A stretch of DNA of 64,000 bases from CBDBFG01 sp965204765 (GTDB taxonomy: Bacteria; Pseudomonadota; Alphaproteobacteria; Caedimonadales; UBA9215), in assembly GCA_965204765.1 (NCBI GenBank), contig CBDBFG010000004.1:682001-746000 (forward strand). Direction: 5' to 3'. The position numbers were made by a program, and so were the translations under genes. Positions within the stretch are counted from its first letter, which is position 1, and every line of letters starts with the position of its first letter. This document shows positions 38,376-48,290 of this stretch, piece after piece. Below the pieces are notes generated by a model that did not search any database, had not been told where the DNA came from, and saw only the letters and a program-made list of their open reading frames with translations.

Positions 38376-38415
38376 TGTAAATTGCTATACCTTAAAATGC
38401 TTATAGATTGTTTTA

Positions 38416-39183
38416 TTAAAATAATCGCTGAATAAATCTTATTATGATATTTATAGGCCTATCTATTTTTCCTGTCTTAACATACCAATCAAATAATTTA
38501 ATACTTTCTTTTGTATTAAGCTTTAATAGTTTTAAAGCTAACTCCCTTGGAATTTGAAAATGCTGGGTGTCTATAGGATCATTCCATAATCCTCCCCATA
38601 TTCTTAATCCATTTTTAAAAAAAATACTTCTAGTATGTTCTGCTAAACCTGGAAGTTTGTCTTGTTGTGCTCTTAATCTATTAATATATTTCCCTACAGA
38701 TTTTTTTGGAATAAAAGTAATTAGACCACGTTGATCATCAATCATTGTAGTGGTAGGATTCTGTTGAGGATTAATATCTATAGCGCAACCATAAGCATGT
38801 AAAGACCATTCTTTACTGTCGGCAATAGGTCTAGGGTTATAGGCTGATGTATTATTTGCTTCCATCGAAGCAATATCATTGCCATCGAAATGATCTATGA
38901 CAATTGCACTATGCAAAGGAAATTGTTTACGATACAAATTATCGAAAATATTGCCAGCATAATGTGCTATGCTGTCCAGTACGACGATTTCCCCCTTATT
39001 CTTTTGACCTTCAAAATCCACATAATCAAAGATAACAACTTTTAATCTTGCAACAGGAACAGGGCCATTTGCTACTGCTTGTTTAAAGCTTTCTTTAGGA
39101 CGATAATCTTTTAATTCAAATCCATACATTTGCTTACATGAAATAATTGTGAAAAATAGTAATATTATCTTTAAAATATACAT
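38416..39183 (-). CDS. Exported M15-type peptidase (D-Ala-D-Ala carboxypeptidase/endolysin family)
   Basis: The product (about 255 residues) has the M15/VanY-like zinc site: EWSLHAYGCAIDINP (SxHxxGxAxD, metal His and Asp, about 125-139) and IDTQHFQ (third ligand) preceded by GLRIWGGLWN. The N-terminus MYILKIILLFFTIISCKQ is a signal with a possible lipobox (IISC, Cys 16), so it may be a lipoprotein. An in-frame Met six codons upstream is an alternative start. It would cut peptide side chains of peptidoglycan, consistent with intact dapF. Confidence 0.8.
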   Translation of the reverse strand: MYILKIILLFFTIISCKQMYGFELKDYRPKESFKQAVANGPVPVARLKVVIFDYVDFEGQKNKGEIVVLDSIAHYAGNIFDNLYRKQFPLHSAIVIDHFDGNDIASMEANNTSAYNPRPIADSKEWSLHAYGCAIDINPQQNPTTTMIDDQRGLITFIPKKSVGKYINRLRAQQDKLPGLAEHTRSIFFKNGLRIWGGLWNDPIDTQHFQIPRELALKLLKLNTKESIKLFDWYVKTGKIDRPINIIIRFIQRLF

Positions 39184-39393
39184 AGTTGATTTATCTAACA
39201 TCTTGATTAGAGTATAATAAAAGGTCTTAGTTGTGTAAAAGATTATTATTATACCCCATTAAACAAAAGTTTTATAATATATATTATGTAAAATAAATAG
39301 AGAGTATCCATTTCTAATTCCTTACTACAGTGATTAATCCCTATATTGTGCCTTTCACCTTCTATATCCCAGTTGCCAGATACAATTTTAGCA

Positions 39394-39763
39394 TTATTCT
39401 AACCTAGGTATCCATTGTTTAGTCATTCTATCATGGGTTGCGTCAAAACTTCTTGTCAAACTGTTAGCGAACCCATTCATGATCATTGCATAAATTTGAT
39501 TTATACTATCACAATAAATTCTATTGAGTTTCTAGAAGATCCATATGCGGACGTACGTGTTGTGGTATATTGTCATATGTTATCTGACCACTGATCCATA
39601 GTCCGTGGTATACCTGTACTTCATCTTCATTATAGTTGGATGTATCGCCAAAAGATGATAATTTTACTTTACGATCAACATCGTCTTGTAAAATATCGCT
39701 TGGTTCAGATGCTATAGCGCTGAAGCAGATTATTGCACAGGCCATTGTAATATATTTAATCAT
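39394..39763 (-). pseudogene. Small secreted protein gene with a likely +1 frameshift
   Basis: A signal peptide (MIKYITMACAIICFSAIA, cleavage before SEPSD) leads an 80-codon frame ending at 39521 in LLETQ. In the next frame the DNA stays open for a further 45 codons to 39394, with protein-like content (NQIYAMIMNGFANSLTRSFD). Removing one A from the AAA run near 39531 joins the two into one protein of about 122 residues. Either the gene is disrupted, or a base is wrong in the assembly, or the 80-residue form is real. No family recognised. The rest of the gap to 39202 is empty as far as I can see. Confidence 0.5.
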
Positions 39764-39896
39764 TAATTTTCCGTTTGTTTAATCATTGAAGTATTGTGAG
39801 TGCAAATATTAAAAACCTTATTTGAAAATCACTCTATATTATCTATGATAAAACTATCACCCTGTCAAGTTTTGCAAATTTAGGCGTTACCATTGC

Positions 39897-41600
39897 TTAC
39901 GATGGTGTTTCTTCTTTTACGCCTTCTCCTGTATACAGTCTTCTGAATCTATCAACTATTTGAGTTGCTTCTTCTTCTGCTGTGCCATAATTTTTAAGTA
40001 TAGCTGATGCTAAACCGATACTTGGTTCGATAATTTGTGGTTTTAATATATCGGCTCCTGCTTTCACTAGCTTTTCTTCATAATCCTTATGAGATATGCG
40101 TGCTGAAACATCTATATTTTTGAATTTTCTTCTAACCATTAACCCAGCTTTTAAGGTTTGTTTCGGTGATGACAGGCTAATAATCGCGGTAGAGCTTTTT
40201 TCGCCCCCAAGGCTTTTCCATACAACGTCTCTTGTCGCATCACCAAAAAATACTGGTAATCCTTTTGCTCTTCCTTCAAGTACTTTATTCATATCATTAT
40301 CTATTGCAACAAAAGGAATGACGCGTTCTGCTAATAATCTGCATACTACTTTTCCTACTCTGCCGAAACCAGCTACTATTACATGATTCTTGAGATCATC
40401 TATTTCCGCTTTTTCACTAGTGTATTTGGCATCTTTTTCTTGCAGGTCAAATCTTTTATTTATCCATTTTGAAATCATTAACAATAATGGGCTAATTGCC
40501 ATTGAAATTGCTACGGCAAGGTATATTATTTGTGCTGCTTCATTGCTAATTAAATTGTGTTCTATGCTAGGCTTTAGTATCACAAAAGCAAATTCTCCAC
40601 CTGCTGATAGTAATAATGCAGCTTTAAATGACGATGAGATAGCTAAGCCAAACAGTCTACATAAAAAGAAAATAATTAATGATTTAATTAAAAGCATGGC
40701 TGTTAATAACAATGCAATCTCGCATGCATATTGAGCAATTAACTTAACATCTACGGTCATACCTATTGCCATAAAAAATAAACCCAGCAGTAAACCATAA
40801 AAAGGTTGGATATCCGCTTCGACTTGATGTCTATATTCAGTGCCGCTTAACAAAAATCCAGCTACAAATGCTCCTAGCTCTTTGGATAGTCCAACACAAT
40901 CAGTAGCTAAACTTGTTAGTAATACTATTAAAATACTAAATGCAGTAAATATTTCTGGGCTATTCAGTGGTGCTATGAGTCTAAAAATAGGTTTTAGAAT
41001 TAATTTGCTACAAAAGGTTATAATAAATAACACAAAAGCTGCATTGCATAGGGCTATACCTAGTGATTCTAGTAAGCTACTGTTATTATCAATTGTGGAT
41101 AATAATACCAATAATAACACCACAGCCAAATCCTGTAATAGCAGGATAGAAAAAGATACTCTACCGTATTGTTGTGCTAGTTCCCCTTGTTCCGTAAGTA
41201 ATTGTAAACCTACTGCAGTAGAGGATAAACTAAGGGCGCTGGCGATAAATATAGCGCTTGTTGTTGAATAAGAACAACAAATAGCTATTAAAGTAATGAT
41301 ACCCATAGTAATGGAAACTTGTAAGGTTCCTAAGCCAAAAACGTACTTTTTTAATAATCGAAAACGTCTGATTGGCATTTTTAATCCAATAGTAAATAGT
41401 AGGAATAATACCCCGAATTCTCCAATATTTTTTATGGCCTCTATATCGTCTACTATTTTGGAAAGATGTGGTCCAATAATTAATCCAGCGATTAAATATC
41501 CCACTATTGAACTCATACGCAGTGCTCTAAATACAATTACCGTTATTACAGCTGCTAGTAATATAGTAATGATTACGCCATATAAACCTTCTAATATCAT
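39897..41600 (-). CDS. Kef-type monovalent cation:proton antiporter (CPA2) with RCK domain
   Basis: The 567-residue product has an N-terminal CPA2 transporter domain of about 12 hydrophobic segments (GYLIAGLIIGPH; GEFGVLFLLFTIGLKM; ELGAFVAGFLLSG) and a C-terminal TrkA-N/RCK domain with a nucleotide-binding turn (NHVIVAGFGRVGKVVCRLL, about 403-421). KefB/KefC or YbaL-like potassium efflux or pH homeostasis is expected; the exact subgroup is not resolved. Confidence 0.9.
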   Translation of the reverse strand: MILEGLYGVIITILLAAVITVIVFRALRMSSIVGYLIAGLIIGPHLSKIVDDIEAIKNIGEFGVLFLLFTIGLKMPIRRFRLLKKYVFGLGTLQVSITMGIITLIAICCSYSTTSAIFIASALSLSSTAVGLQLLTEQGELAQQYGRVSFSILLLQDLAVVLLLVLLSTIDNNSSLLESLGIALCNAAFVLFIITFCSKLILKPIFRLIAPLNSPEIFTAFSILIVLLTSLATDCVGLSKELGAFVAGFLLSGTEYRHQVEADIQPFYGLLLGLFFMAIGMTVDVKLIAQYACEIALLLTAMLLIKSLIIFFLCRLFGLAISSSFKAALLLSAGGEFAFVILKPSIEHNLISNEAAQIIYLAVAISMAISPLLLMISKWINKRFDLQEKDAKYTSEKAEIDDLKNHVIVAGFGRVGKVVCRLLAERVIPFVAIDNDMNKVLEGRAKGLPVFFGDATRDVVWKSLGGEKSSTAIISLSSPKQTLKAGLMVRRKFKNIDVSARISHKDYEEKLVKAGADILKPQIIEPSIGLASAILKNYGTAEEEATQIVDRFRRLYTGEGVKEETPS

Positions 41601-41646
41601 TATTTTAGATTCGCCCTATTTTTTTTAGTTCATATTAATATTATAT

Positions 41647-42078
41647 TTACGAATAAACGTTGCTTCTTTCATATTGTTGGAAGTTAATTAACAAAACGTT
41701 GTGTGCTATATTATGCCCCAGTATATTATTCGCAATATTTAATAACGGAGTTTTAAATGATTGTACATCCATGTTTAAGTCTTTTGACCATATAACACTT
41801 AGCAAATTATATAACTTCCACAGGAATCTATCACGCAATACAGGAAGGCATTTACGTACAGCTTTGCAATTCTTGCCTTTTTTACATTCGATGGATAAAG
41901 TTGTGGTGATGAAACCTTTTACATCTCTATTTTGCACGATTGGAACAATAAGAGGGTCCATTTCAACGAATGAGTACTGATTGTTAGTAAGTTTTTGTCC
42001 ATATAAACATTTCACAGCGCAAAATAAGGTAAGCAATACCAATCGTCCAGTTTGTGTCCACTTACATATTGTTAACAT
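41647..42078 (-). CDS. Small exported protein of unknown function next to acnA
   Basis: The 143-residue product has an N-terminal hydrophobic segment (LVLLTLFCAVKCLYG, about 13-27) that fits a signal peptide. The remainder, with FVEMDPLIVPIVQNRDVKG and a CLPVLRDRFLWKLY block, recalls the beta-strand-plus-helix look of FliL-like small periplasmic proteins, but that is a weak resemblance. Its ATG shares one base with the aconitase stop (TAATG), so translation is coupled to acnA. I do not recognise the family. Confidence 0.65.
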   Translation of the reverse strand: MLTICKWTQTGRLVLLTLFCAVKCLYGQKLTNNQYSFVEMDPLIVPIVQNRDVKGFITTTLSIECKKGKNCKAVRKCLPVLRDRFLWKLYNLLSVIWSKDLNMDVQSFKTPLLNIANNILGHNIAHNVLLINFQQYERSNVYS

Positions 42079-44756
42079 TATTTCTTATCTACAATTTGCG
42101 TTAAAACATGATTTAAAATACCACCACTCTTATAGTATTCTATTTCATTCAAAGTATCTAATCTTAATTTAATTTTTATTTGTTTAATTTTACCATCAGG
42201 ATAGATAATACTTAAATCTAACAATTTATTAACGGTTAAATCAGAGGAAATTCCACAAATATCAATTGTTTCATTACCAGAAATATCTAGGTTATCTTTC
42301 GTATCACCATTAGTAAATTCACAAGGTAAAACTCCCATCCCAATTAAATTAGAACGATGGATACGCTCAAAGCTTTCGGCAATAACAGCTTTTATTCCTA
42401 GTAGTTTTGTTCCTTTTGCTGCCCAATCTCTGGATGATCCTGTGCCATATTCTTTGCCCGCTATAATAACTAGTGGAATATTTCTGGCTTTATATGTCAT
42501 GGCGGCATCGTATATACTTGCCTCTACATCGTCGGGTATTATTTTTGTATATCCCCCTGTTTTATCCGTAACCATTTCATTATTAAGGCGTATATTGCCA
42601 AAGGTCCCTCGCATCATCACTTCATGGTTACCGCGTCGCGCCCCAAAAGAATTAAAACTTTCTTTATTAATGCCGATATTTCTTAGGTATATTCCTGCGG
42701 CTGAGTCTTCTTTTATAGATCCTGCGGGAGAAATATGGTCAGTAGTAATGCTGTTGCCCAATAAAGCCAAAATTCTGGCTTGCTTCACATCTGATGCATT
42801 GTTTTGTGTTTCGGCACCTTCAAAAAATGATGGCTTTCTTACATATGAGCTATTCTGATCCCAAGGATAGGTTAATGATTGCTTATTAGGTAATGCTTGC
42901 CAAGAATCATCTCCCGAAAAAACATCTTTATATCTGGTGATAAACATTTCAGATGTAAGGCTTTTCTTTATATATTCAGATATCTCATCATTGCTGGGCC
43001 AAATATCCTTTAGATACACAGGGTTGTTATTACTATCATGGCCTAATATATCTTGGGCAAAGTTGATGCGTAAATTACCTGCTATGGCGTATGCTACAAC
43101 TAGTATTGGCGAAGCCAGATAGTTTAGTTTCACCTGTTGGTGGACTCTACCTTCAAAATTTCTATTTCCTGATAATACGGCACCAACTGATAAATCATTT
43201 TCGTCAATAGCATTGCTAATTTCAGGCAATAGTGGTCCAGAATTGCCTATGCAAGTTGTGCAACCGTACCCCACTACATTAAAGCCTAATTTATCTAAGG
43301 AAACTTGTAATCCAGATTTTGCTAGATAGTCAGTCACTACCTTGGAACCTGGTGCCAAACTAGTTTTAACCCATGACTTGATGCTTAGGCCTTTTTCTAG
43401 TGCTTTTTTTGCTAATAATCCTGCTCCAATCATGACGTTTGGATTAGAGGTGTTAGTACAGCTTGTGATAGCGGCTATGACAATATCTCCATCTTGCAAT
43501 GCTATATTCTCACCATTAAGTAACATAGGTGATTTTTTAACTGTTTGGGCATCATCTATATTGTCATTTACTGATTGAGGCACTTCAGACAATAAAACCT
43601 TATCTTGTGGACGTTTAGGGCCAGCCAAGCTAGGTTGTATTTGGGATAATTCTATTTGTATTACTTCTGAAAATTCTGGATCAACTGAGTCTTGATCGTG
43701 CCACATACCTTGAGCTTTGGTATATTGTTCAATTAAGCTGATAGTATGTTGTTTTCTACCTGTGAATTGTAAATAATCTAAAGTTTGTGCATCAATAGGG
43801 AAAATACCACATGTTGCACCATATTCAGGAGCCATATTAGAAATAGTAGAACGGTCCGCCAAACTCAAAGAGCTCATACCATCACCAAAAAATTCGACAA
43901 ACTTACCTACTACACCATGTTTTCGTAGGATATTGGTGATTGTTAACACTAAGTCTGTTGCTGTGGTGCCTTCTTGGAGTGTGCCTGTCAATTTTACCCC
44001 AACAACTTTAGGCAATAACATAGAAATAGGCTGGCCTAACATTGATGATTCAGCTTCTATGCCACCTACACCCCATCCTAAAACACCAAGTGCATTAATC
44101 ATAGTGGTGTGGCTATCTGTGCCTACCAGGGTATCTGGGTAAACGTAATCAATACCGTCTACATTAGTTGTCCAAACACATTGTGCTAGGTGTTCTAAAT
44201 TTACTTGGTGGCAGATTCCAGTGCCTGGAGGAACTACTCTAAAATTATTAAATGCAGATTGTCCCCATCGCAGAAAAGTATATCTTTCTTTATTGCGTTC
44301 GTATTCTTTTGCGACGTTAAATTTAAAGGCGTTATCATTACCATATTGGTCAACCATAACAGAGTGGTCAATCACTAAGTCAACAGGCGTTAGGGGGTTA
44401 ATGCTTTTTGGATCTCCTCCCATGTTGATAACAGCTTCGCGCATTGCGGCTAGATCAACAATCGCAGGTACTCCGGTAAAATCTTGCATTAAGACTCTTG
44501 CTGGTCGATAAAAAATTTCACAATTTTGGTTATTATTGGCGATACAGTTGATAAAGGATTCTATTAGTGCCTTATTAACAATCTTGCCATCTTCGTGACG
44601 TAATAAATTCTCTAGAAGAATCTTTAAGCTATAGGGTATTTTATTGATGTCGTACCTGTTTTTCAAAAAGGATTGGATGTTAAAAAAAGTATACGATTTA
44701 CCTTCTACTACGATATTAGTTTTTATATTGAAAGAGTCTTGTCCACACTTAATCAC
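42078..44756 (-). CDS. acnA: Aconitate hydratase A
   Basis: The 892-residue enzyme isomerises citrate to isocitrate. It has the AcnA/IRP layout with the three [4Fe-4S] cysteines in ITSCTNTSNP (about 432-441) and GYGCTTCIGNSGP (about 498-510), DLVIDHSV and the C-terminal swivel domain (EYGTGSSRDWAAKG). Full length with no visible lesion. With gltA it supplies the oxidative arm of the TCA cycle to 2-oxoglutarate; compare the ruined sucA/lpd at 54-57.5 kb. Confidence 0.97.
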   Translation of the reverse strand: MIKCGQDSFNIKTNIVVEGKSYTFFNIQSFLKNRYDINKIPYSLKILLENLLRHEDGKIVNKALIESFINCIANNNQNCEIFYRPARVLMQDFTGVPAIVDLAAMREAVINMGGDPKSINPLTPVDLVIDHSVMVDQYGNDNAFKFNVAKEYERNKERYTFLRWGQSAFNNFRVVPPGTGICHQVNLEHLAQCVWTTNVDGIDYVYPDTLVGTDSHTTMINALGVLGWGVGGIEAESSMLGQPISMLLPKVVGVKLTGTLQEGTTATDLVLTITNILRKHGVVGKFVEFFGDGMSSLSLADRSTISNMAPEYGATCGIFPIDAQTLDYLQFTGRKQHTISLIEQYTKAQGMWHDQDSVDPEFSEVIQIELSQIQPSLAGPKRPQDKVLLSEVPQSVNDNIDDAQTVKKSPMLLNGENIALQDGDIVIAAITSCTNTSNPNVMIGAGLLAKKALEKGLSIKSWVKTSLAPGSKVVTDYLAKSGLQVSLDKLGFNVVGYGCTTCIGNSGPLLPEISNAIDENDLSVGAVLSGNRNFEGRVHQQVKLNYLASPILVVAYAIAGNLRINFAQDILGHDSNNNPVYLKDIWPSNDEISEYIKKSLTSEMFITRYKDVFSGDDSWQALPNKQSLTYPWDQNSSYVRKPSFFEGAETQNNASDVKQARILALLGNSITTDHISPAGSIKEDSAAGIYLRNIGINKESFNSFGARRGNHEVMMRGTFGNIRLNNEMVTDKTGGYTKIIPDDVEASIYDAAMTYKARNIPLVIIAGKEYGTGSSRDWAAKGTKLLGIKAVIAESFERIHRSNLIGMGVLPCEFTNGDTKDNLDISGNETIDICGISSDLTVNKLLDLSIIYPDGKIKQIKIKLRLDTLNEIEYYKSGGILNHVLTQIVDKK

Positions 44757-44969
44757 TGCACTGCCTAACTGTTATTATTTTAGTCTATGGTATCGGAGTT
44801 TACATGGCGCAGATCTCGTTGGTTTTCAAAGTATTATCTGCACACCAGAAGTGTACAATAAAATAACTAGTTTATCTAGTCAGGACATTATTTTATGATA
44901 ATTTATGCATGGCAAGAGACGGAAGTTACTAGCATTGGTAGTGTTGCGAGTAAATAAAATTAGTAGCGT

Positions 44970-45254
44970 TTATTTTGTAAAGCTATTTCTTGTTTCTGTT
45001 TTAAGTTGTTGATCGCGTTCAGTTGTCCTGTTTAAATACTCTTTGATGTATTCAGGTCTGGGTACCAATTCCTTAATTCTATCCTTGCTGTTTTGTTCAT
45101 GTTGTTTACTATTCGTGTTTTTGGGAAGTAAAGGAGATTCTCCTTTTTTTGCTTTTTCGGTTGCGTATTTGCTGTTATCGAGCATTATTCTTTCTTTGCA
45201 TTTTGCGTCTGAAAAAAAGAAGATTAATATACTGAGAAGTAAAATCCGTAACAT
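44970..45254 (-). CDS. Small secreted or lipoprotein-like hypothetical protein
   Basis: About 94 residues from the Met at 45254: signal MLRILLLSILIFFFSDAKC, then a hydrophilic Lys/Glu/Asn-rich mature part (NSKQHEQNSKDRIKELVPRP). An upstream in-frame Met ten codons earlier is less likely. It starts 34 bp after the small membrane-protein gene at 45288. No family recognised. Confidence 0.55.
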   Translation of the reverse strand: MLRILLLSILIFFFSDAKCKERIMLDNSKYATEKAKKGESPLLPKNTNSKQHEQNSKDRIKELVPRPEYIKEYLNRTTERDQQLKTETRNSFTK

Positions 45255-45287
45255 ACTATTTCCTTTGTGGCGTAAAAATAGCAAAAT

Positions 45288-45467
45288 TTATCTAATGAAA
45301 AATACCGATGCAATAATAGCCAGTGGCACGATGAATATTGCGATTTTTTTGCATTTTTTATAGACGCTTGAATCATTATCATTAGCAGGGATTTTTAATC
45401 CAGCCTGTACAACTTCATAGTAATCGTTAGCAAATCCATAAAATTTTTTCGAAGTATTACTACGCAC
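45288..45467 (-). CDS. Small single-span membrane protein (59 residues)
   Basis: A GTG with AGGAG eight bases upstream opens a 60-codon frame. The product has a hydrophilic N-terminus (SKKFYGFANDYYEVVQAGL) with KIPANDNDSSVYKKCKK, then one hydrophobic helix (IAIFIVPLAIIASVFFI) ending in Arg. Clean composition, a good ribosome-binding site and a snug fit between gltA and the next gene argue that it is real. Function unknown. Confidence 0.6.
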   Translation of the reverse strand: MRSNTSKKFYGFANDYYEVVQAGLKIPANDNDSSVYKKCKKIAIFIVPLAIIASVFFIR

Positions 45468-45491
45468 GCTAATCTCCTAAAAAAACAAGCA

Positions 45492-46781
45492 TTAAATTCT
45501 CTTCTTGAGTTCTACAAAATTCTTTGCCTGTTGTCCAGTATATAATTGCCTAGGGCGCCCTATTTTATTTTTAGCATCATCAGACATTTCTTTCCATTGT
45601 GCTACCCAACCAACGGATCGTGCTAATGCGAATAATACGGTAAACATAGATGTAGGTATGCCCATTGCTTGTAAAATTATGCCTGAATAAAAGTCAACAT
45701 TAGGAAATAGTTTTTTTGACATAAAATATTCGTCTTGCAAAGCTATGTTCTCTAGTTCTTTGGCAAGGTCCAGCAACGGATTATCTTGACCTAGTTCTTT
45801 TAATACTAAATCAGCACTTTCTTTTAATACTTTTGCTCTGGGATCAAAATTTTTATACACTCTGTGGCCAAAACCCATTAGACGGAATGGGTCATTAGGG
45901 TCTTTAGCTTTATCTATAAATGTTTTAATATTATTTTTTGACCCAATTTGTTGTAGCATTTTTATTACTGCTTCATTTGCTCCTCCGTGGGCTGGTCCCC
46001 ATAAAGAGGCTATCCCTGCGGCTATACAAGCAAATGGGTTGGCTCTACTTGAGCTAGCTAATCTTACTGTCGATGTAGAAGCATTTTGTTCGTGGTCCGC
46101 ATGCAGGATAAATATTTTATCTATTGCCTGTGCTACAATTGGATTAATTTTGTAATTTTCGCAAGGAGTGGCAAACATCATATGCAAAAAGTTTTCCGCA
46201 TAACTTAGATCATTTTTAGGATAAATAAATGGCTGTCCGATAGAATACTTGTATGCCATAGCCGCAATAGTAGGCATTTTAGCTATTATTCGGTATGAAG
46301 CTAATTTACGTTGTTGTGGATCAGAAATATCAAGGCTATCATGATAGAATGATGATAGTGCCCCTACTACACCAACCATTATGGCCATTGGATGTGCATC
46401 TCTTCGAAAGCCATTAAAAAAATGGTGCAATTGTTCATGCAACATTGTATGTGATTTAACATTATGCACAAATTCGTCATATTGTGTTGCATTAGGTAGA
46501 TCGTCGTTTAACAATAAATAAGATACTTCCAGGTAATTACTATATTGTGCCAACTCTCTGATATCGTAGCCTCTGTGTAATAAAATACCTTTTTTACCAT
46601 CGACAAAGGTAATTTGTGATTCACAGCTTCCTGTTGAAGTAAAGCCTGGATCATAGGTAAAATAACCATAGTCTCGATATAGATGTCGAATATCAATTAC
46701 ATCTGGGCCTAGCTCAGCTTTTATTACCGGTAGCGAGATAGTTCCGTCATTACTTAGGTTGATATTGATTTTTTTATGCAT
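45492..46781 (-). CDS. gltA: Citrate synthase
   Basis: The 429-residue type II citrate synthase shows FVDGKKGILLHRGYDIREL, catalytic His in LHADHEQNASTSTVRL (about 262-277), GPAHGGANEAV, GFGHRVYKNFDPRAKVLK (second His) and Asp in NVDFYSGIIL. It condenses oxaloacetate with acetyl-CoA. ATG at 46781 is chosen for the AAAGGG upstream; an in-frame Met eight codons earlier would overlap gltX spacing. gltX ends only 26 bp upstream, so the genes are co-transcribed. Confidence 0.97.
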   Translation of the reverse strand: MHKKININLSNDGTISLPVIKAELGPDVIDIRHLYRDYGYFTYDPGFTSTGSCESQITFVDGKKGILLHRGYDIRELAQYSNYLEVSYLLLNDDLPNATQYDEFVHNVKSHTMLHEQLHHFFNGFRRDAHPMAIMVGVVGALSSFYHDSLDISDPQQRKLASYRIIAKMPTIAAMAYKYSIGQPFIYPKNDLSYAENFLHMMFATPCENYKINPIVAQAIDKIFILHADHEQNASTSTVRLASSSRANPFACIAAGIASLWGPAHGGANEAVIKMLQQIGSKNNIKTFIDKAKDPNDPFRLMGFGHRVYKNFDPRAKVLKESADLVLKELGQDNPLLDLAKELENIALQDEYFMSKKLFPNVDFYSGIILQAMGIPTSMFTVLFALARSVGWVAQWKEMSDDAKNKIGRPRQLYTGQQAKNFVELKKRI

Positions 46782-46807
46782 AACAATACCCTTTTGTAGT
46801 ATCAAAT

Positions 46808-48232
46808 TTATTTTTTCAGTTGGTTAATAGCGTAATCTATACGTTTTATAGCTTCGGTTGTGCCAATTATAAATATTATTTCAAAAATACTAGGTGAAAC
46901 TATGGATCCAGTCAATGCTGCTCTGATAGGTTGGGCAATTTTACCTAGTTTTATATCCATCTCAGTGGCAATGTTTCTAAATAACTCTTCTATCGTTGGT
47001 AATTGCCAATTATCCAAGTCGGACAAGCCTCTTTTTACCGTATGAAAGATTGCAAGTTGTTCATTATTAATGAATTTTATTGCTTTTTCATCATAAGGGA
47101 TTTGCGTAGAATTAGTATAAATTAATGTTTGTTCGGCTAGTTCGATTAGGGTTTTTGAGCGCTCTTTTATACCATTTAACCCTTGTAGTATGTTGTTTTT
47201 TTCTTGGGGTGATAAATCACGCTGTAATAGCTTTTGTATATCATTTTCGATAAGTTCGTATAGTGTGCCATTATCGTAATGGCGCAAATAATACGAGTTA
47301 AGATTAGTTAGCTTATTGATGTCAAACCGTGATGGTGATTTGCCTACATTTTGTAGAGTAAACCATTCAATCGCTTGTGCGGTAGAGATAATTTCATCGT
47401 TACCATGGCTCCATCCAAGTCGTAATAAGTAGTTACATAACGCTTCTGCTAGAAAGCCCGATTCTTGATAATGGTTTAAACCTAATGATCCGTGCCGTTT
47501 GGATAATTTAGCTCCGTCTGGGCCATGTATTAATGGTATATGAGACAATGTAGGCATTTGCCAGCCTAGTAGATCATAAATTACCTTTTGTCTAAAGGCA
47601 TTAGTTAAATGATCGTCACCCCGGATAATAGTTGTAATCCCCATATCATGATCATCAACTACCACGGATAGCATATATGTGGGTGTTCCATCTGCTCTTA
47701 CGATAATAAAATCGTCTATGGTATCATTGTGAACAGAGATTTCTCCTTGTACCTGGTCATTAATTTTGCTGTTACCGTTAATTGGTGCTTTTATTCTTAT
47801 TACTGGTTTGACATTTGTTGGTGGGGTATCTTTGTTGTCGCGCCATTTACCATTATAGCGCGCCGTTTGGCCTTTTGTTAATGCTTCTTCGCGCATTTGA
47901 GACAGTTCATCTGCTGAACAATAACAATAGTATGCCTTATCTTCTGTTAATAATTGTTGTGCTATTTCTTGATGGCGTTTGATGTTATGAGACTGGTGCA
48001 CTATAGAATCATCGTGATTTAAACCCAGCCATTTTAAACCACCTATTATTGCCTCTATTGCTTCGGAAGATGATCTTGCTTTGTCAGTATCTTCTATTCT
48101 TAATAAAAATTTTCCATTGTTGTGTTTGGCGTATAACCAATTAAAAAGCGCCGTTCGTGCCCCACCAATATGTAAAAAACCGGTTGGTGATGGTGCAAAC
48201 CTTGTAACAATATTTGTTGTTGAGTTTGACAT
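46808..48232 (-). CDS. gltX: Glutamyl-tRNA synthetase
   Basis: The 474-residue class I synthetase has the HIGH-type motif FAPSPTGFLHIGGARTALFN (13-32) and the KMSKS-type motif GAKLSKRHG (about 243-251), with the helical anticodon-binding domain behind. Rickettsiales often carry two gltX genes, one charging tRNA-Gln for GatCAB; which of these this is cannot be told. ATG at 48232 matches the usual start; a Met five codons upstream is possible. Confidence 0.96.
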   Translation of the reverse strand: MSNSTTNIVTRFAPSPTGFLHIGGARTALFNWLYAKHNNGKFLLRIEDTDKARSSSEAIEAIIGGLKWLGLNHDDSIVHQSHNIKRHQEIAQQLLTEDKAYYCYCSADELSQMREEALTKGQTARYNGKWRDNKDTPPTNVKPVIRIKAPINGNSKINDQVQGEISVHNDTIDDFIIVRADGTPTYMLSVVVDDHDMGITTIIRGDDHLTNAFRQKVIYDLLGWQMPTLSHIPLIHGPDGAKLSKRHGSLGLNHYQESGFLAEALCNYLLRLGWSHGNDEIISTAQAIEWFTLQNVGKSPSRFDINKLTNLNSYYLRHYDNGTLYELIENDIQKLLQRDLSPQEKNNILQGLNGIKERSKTLIELAEQTLIYTNSTQIPYDEKAIKFINNEQLAIFHTVKRGLSDLDNWQLPTIEELFRNIATEMDIKLGKIAQPIRAALTGSIVSPSIFEIIFIIGTTEAIKRIDYAINQLKK

Positions 48233-48290
48233 TTGCCTTAGTACCACATAAAAATTATTCTAACAAAGTATATAACTTAATCGGTAACAG

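Noticed and set aside
38129..38380. 83-codon frame overlapping the end of the glycosyltransferase gene
   Set aside because: It is out of frame with a solid gene for most of its length and lacks a start signal.
44644..44969. Plus-strand remnant gene divergent from acnA
   Set aside because: Several short frames exist in the gap, but none has a ribosome-binding site or a recognisable motif.
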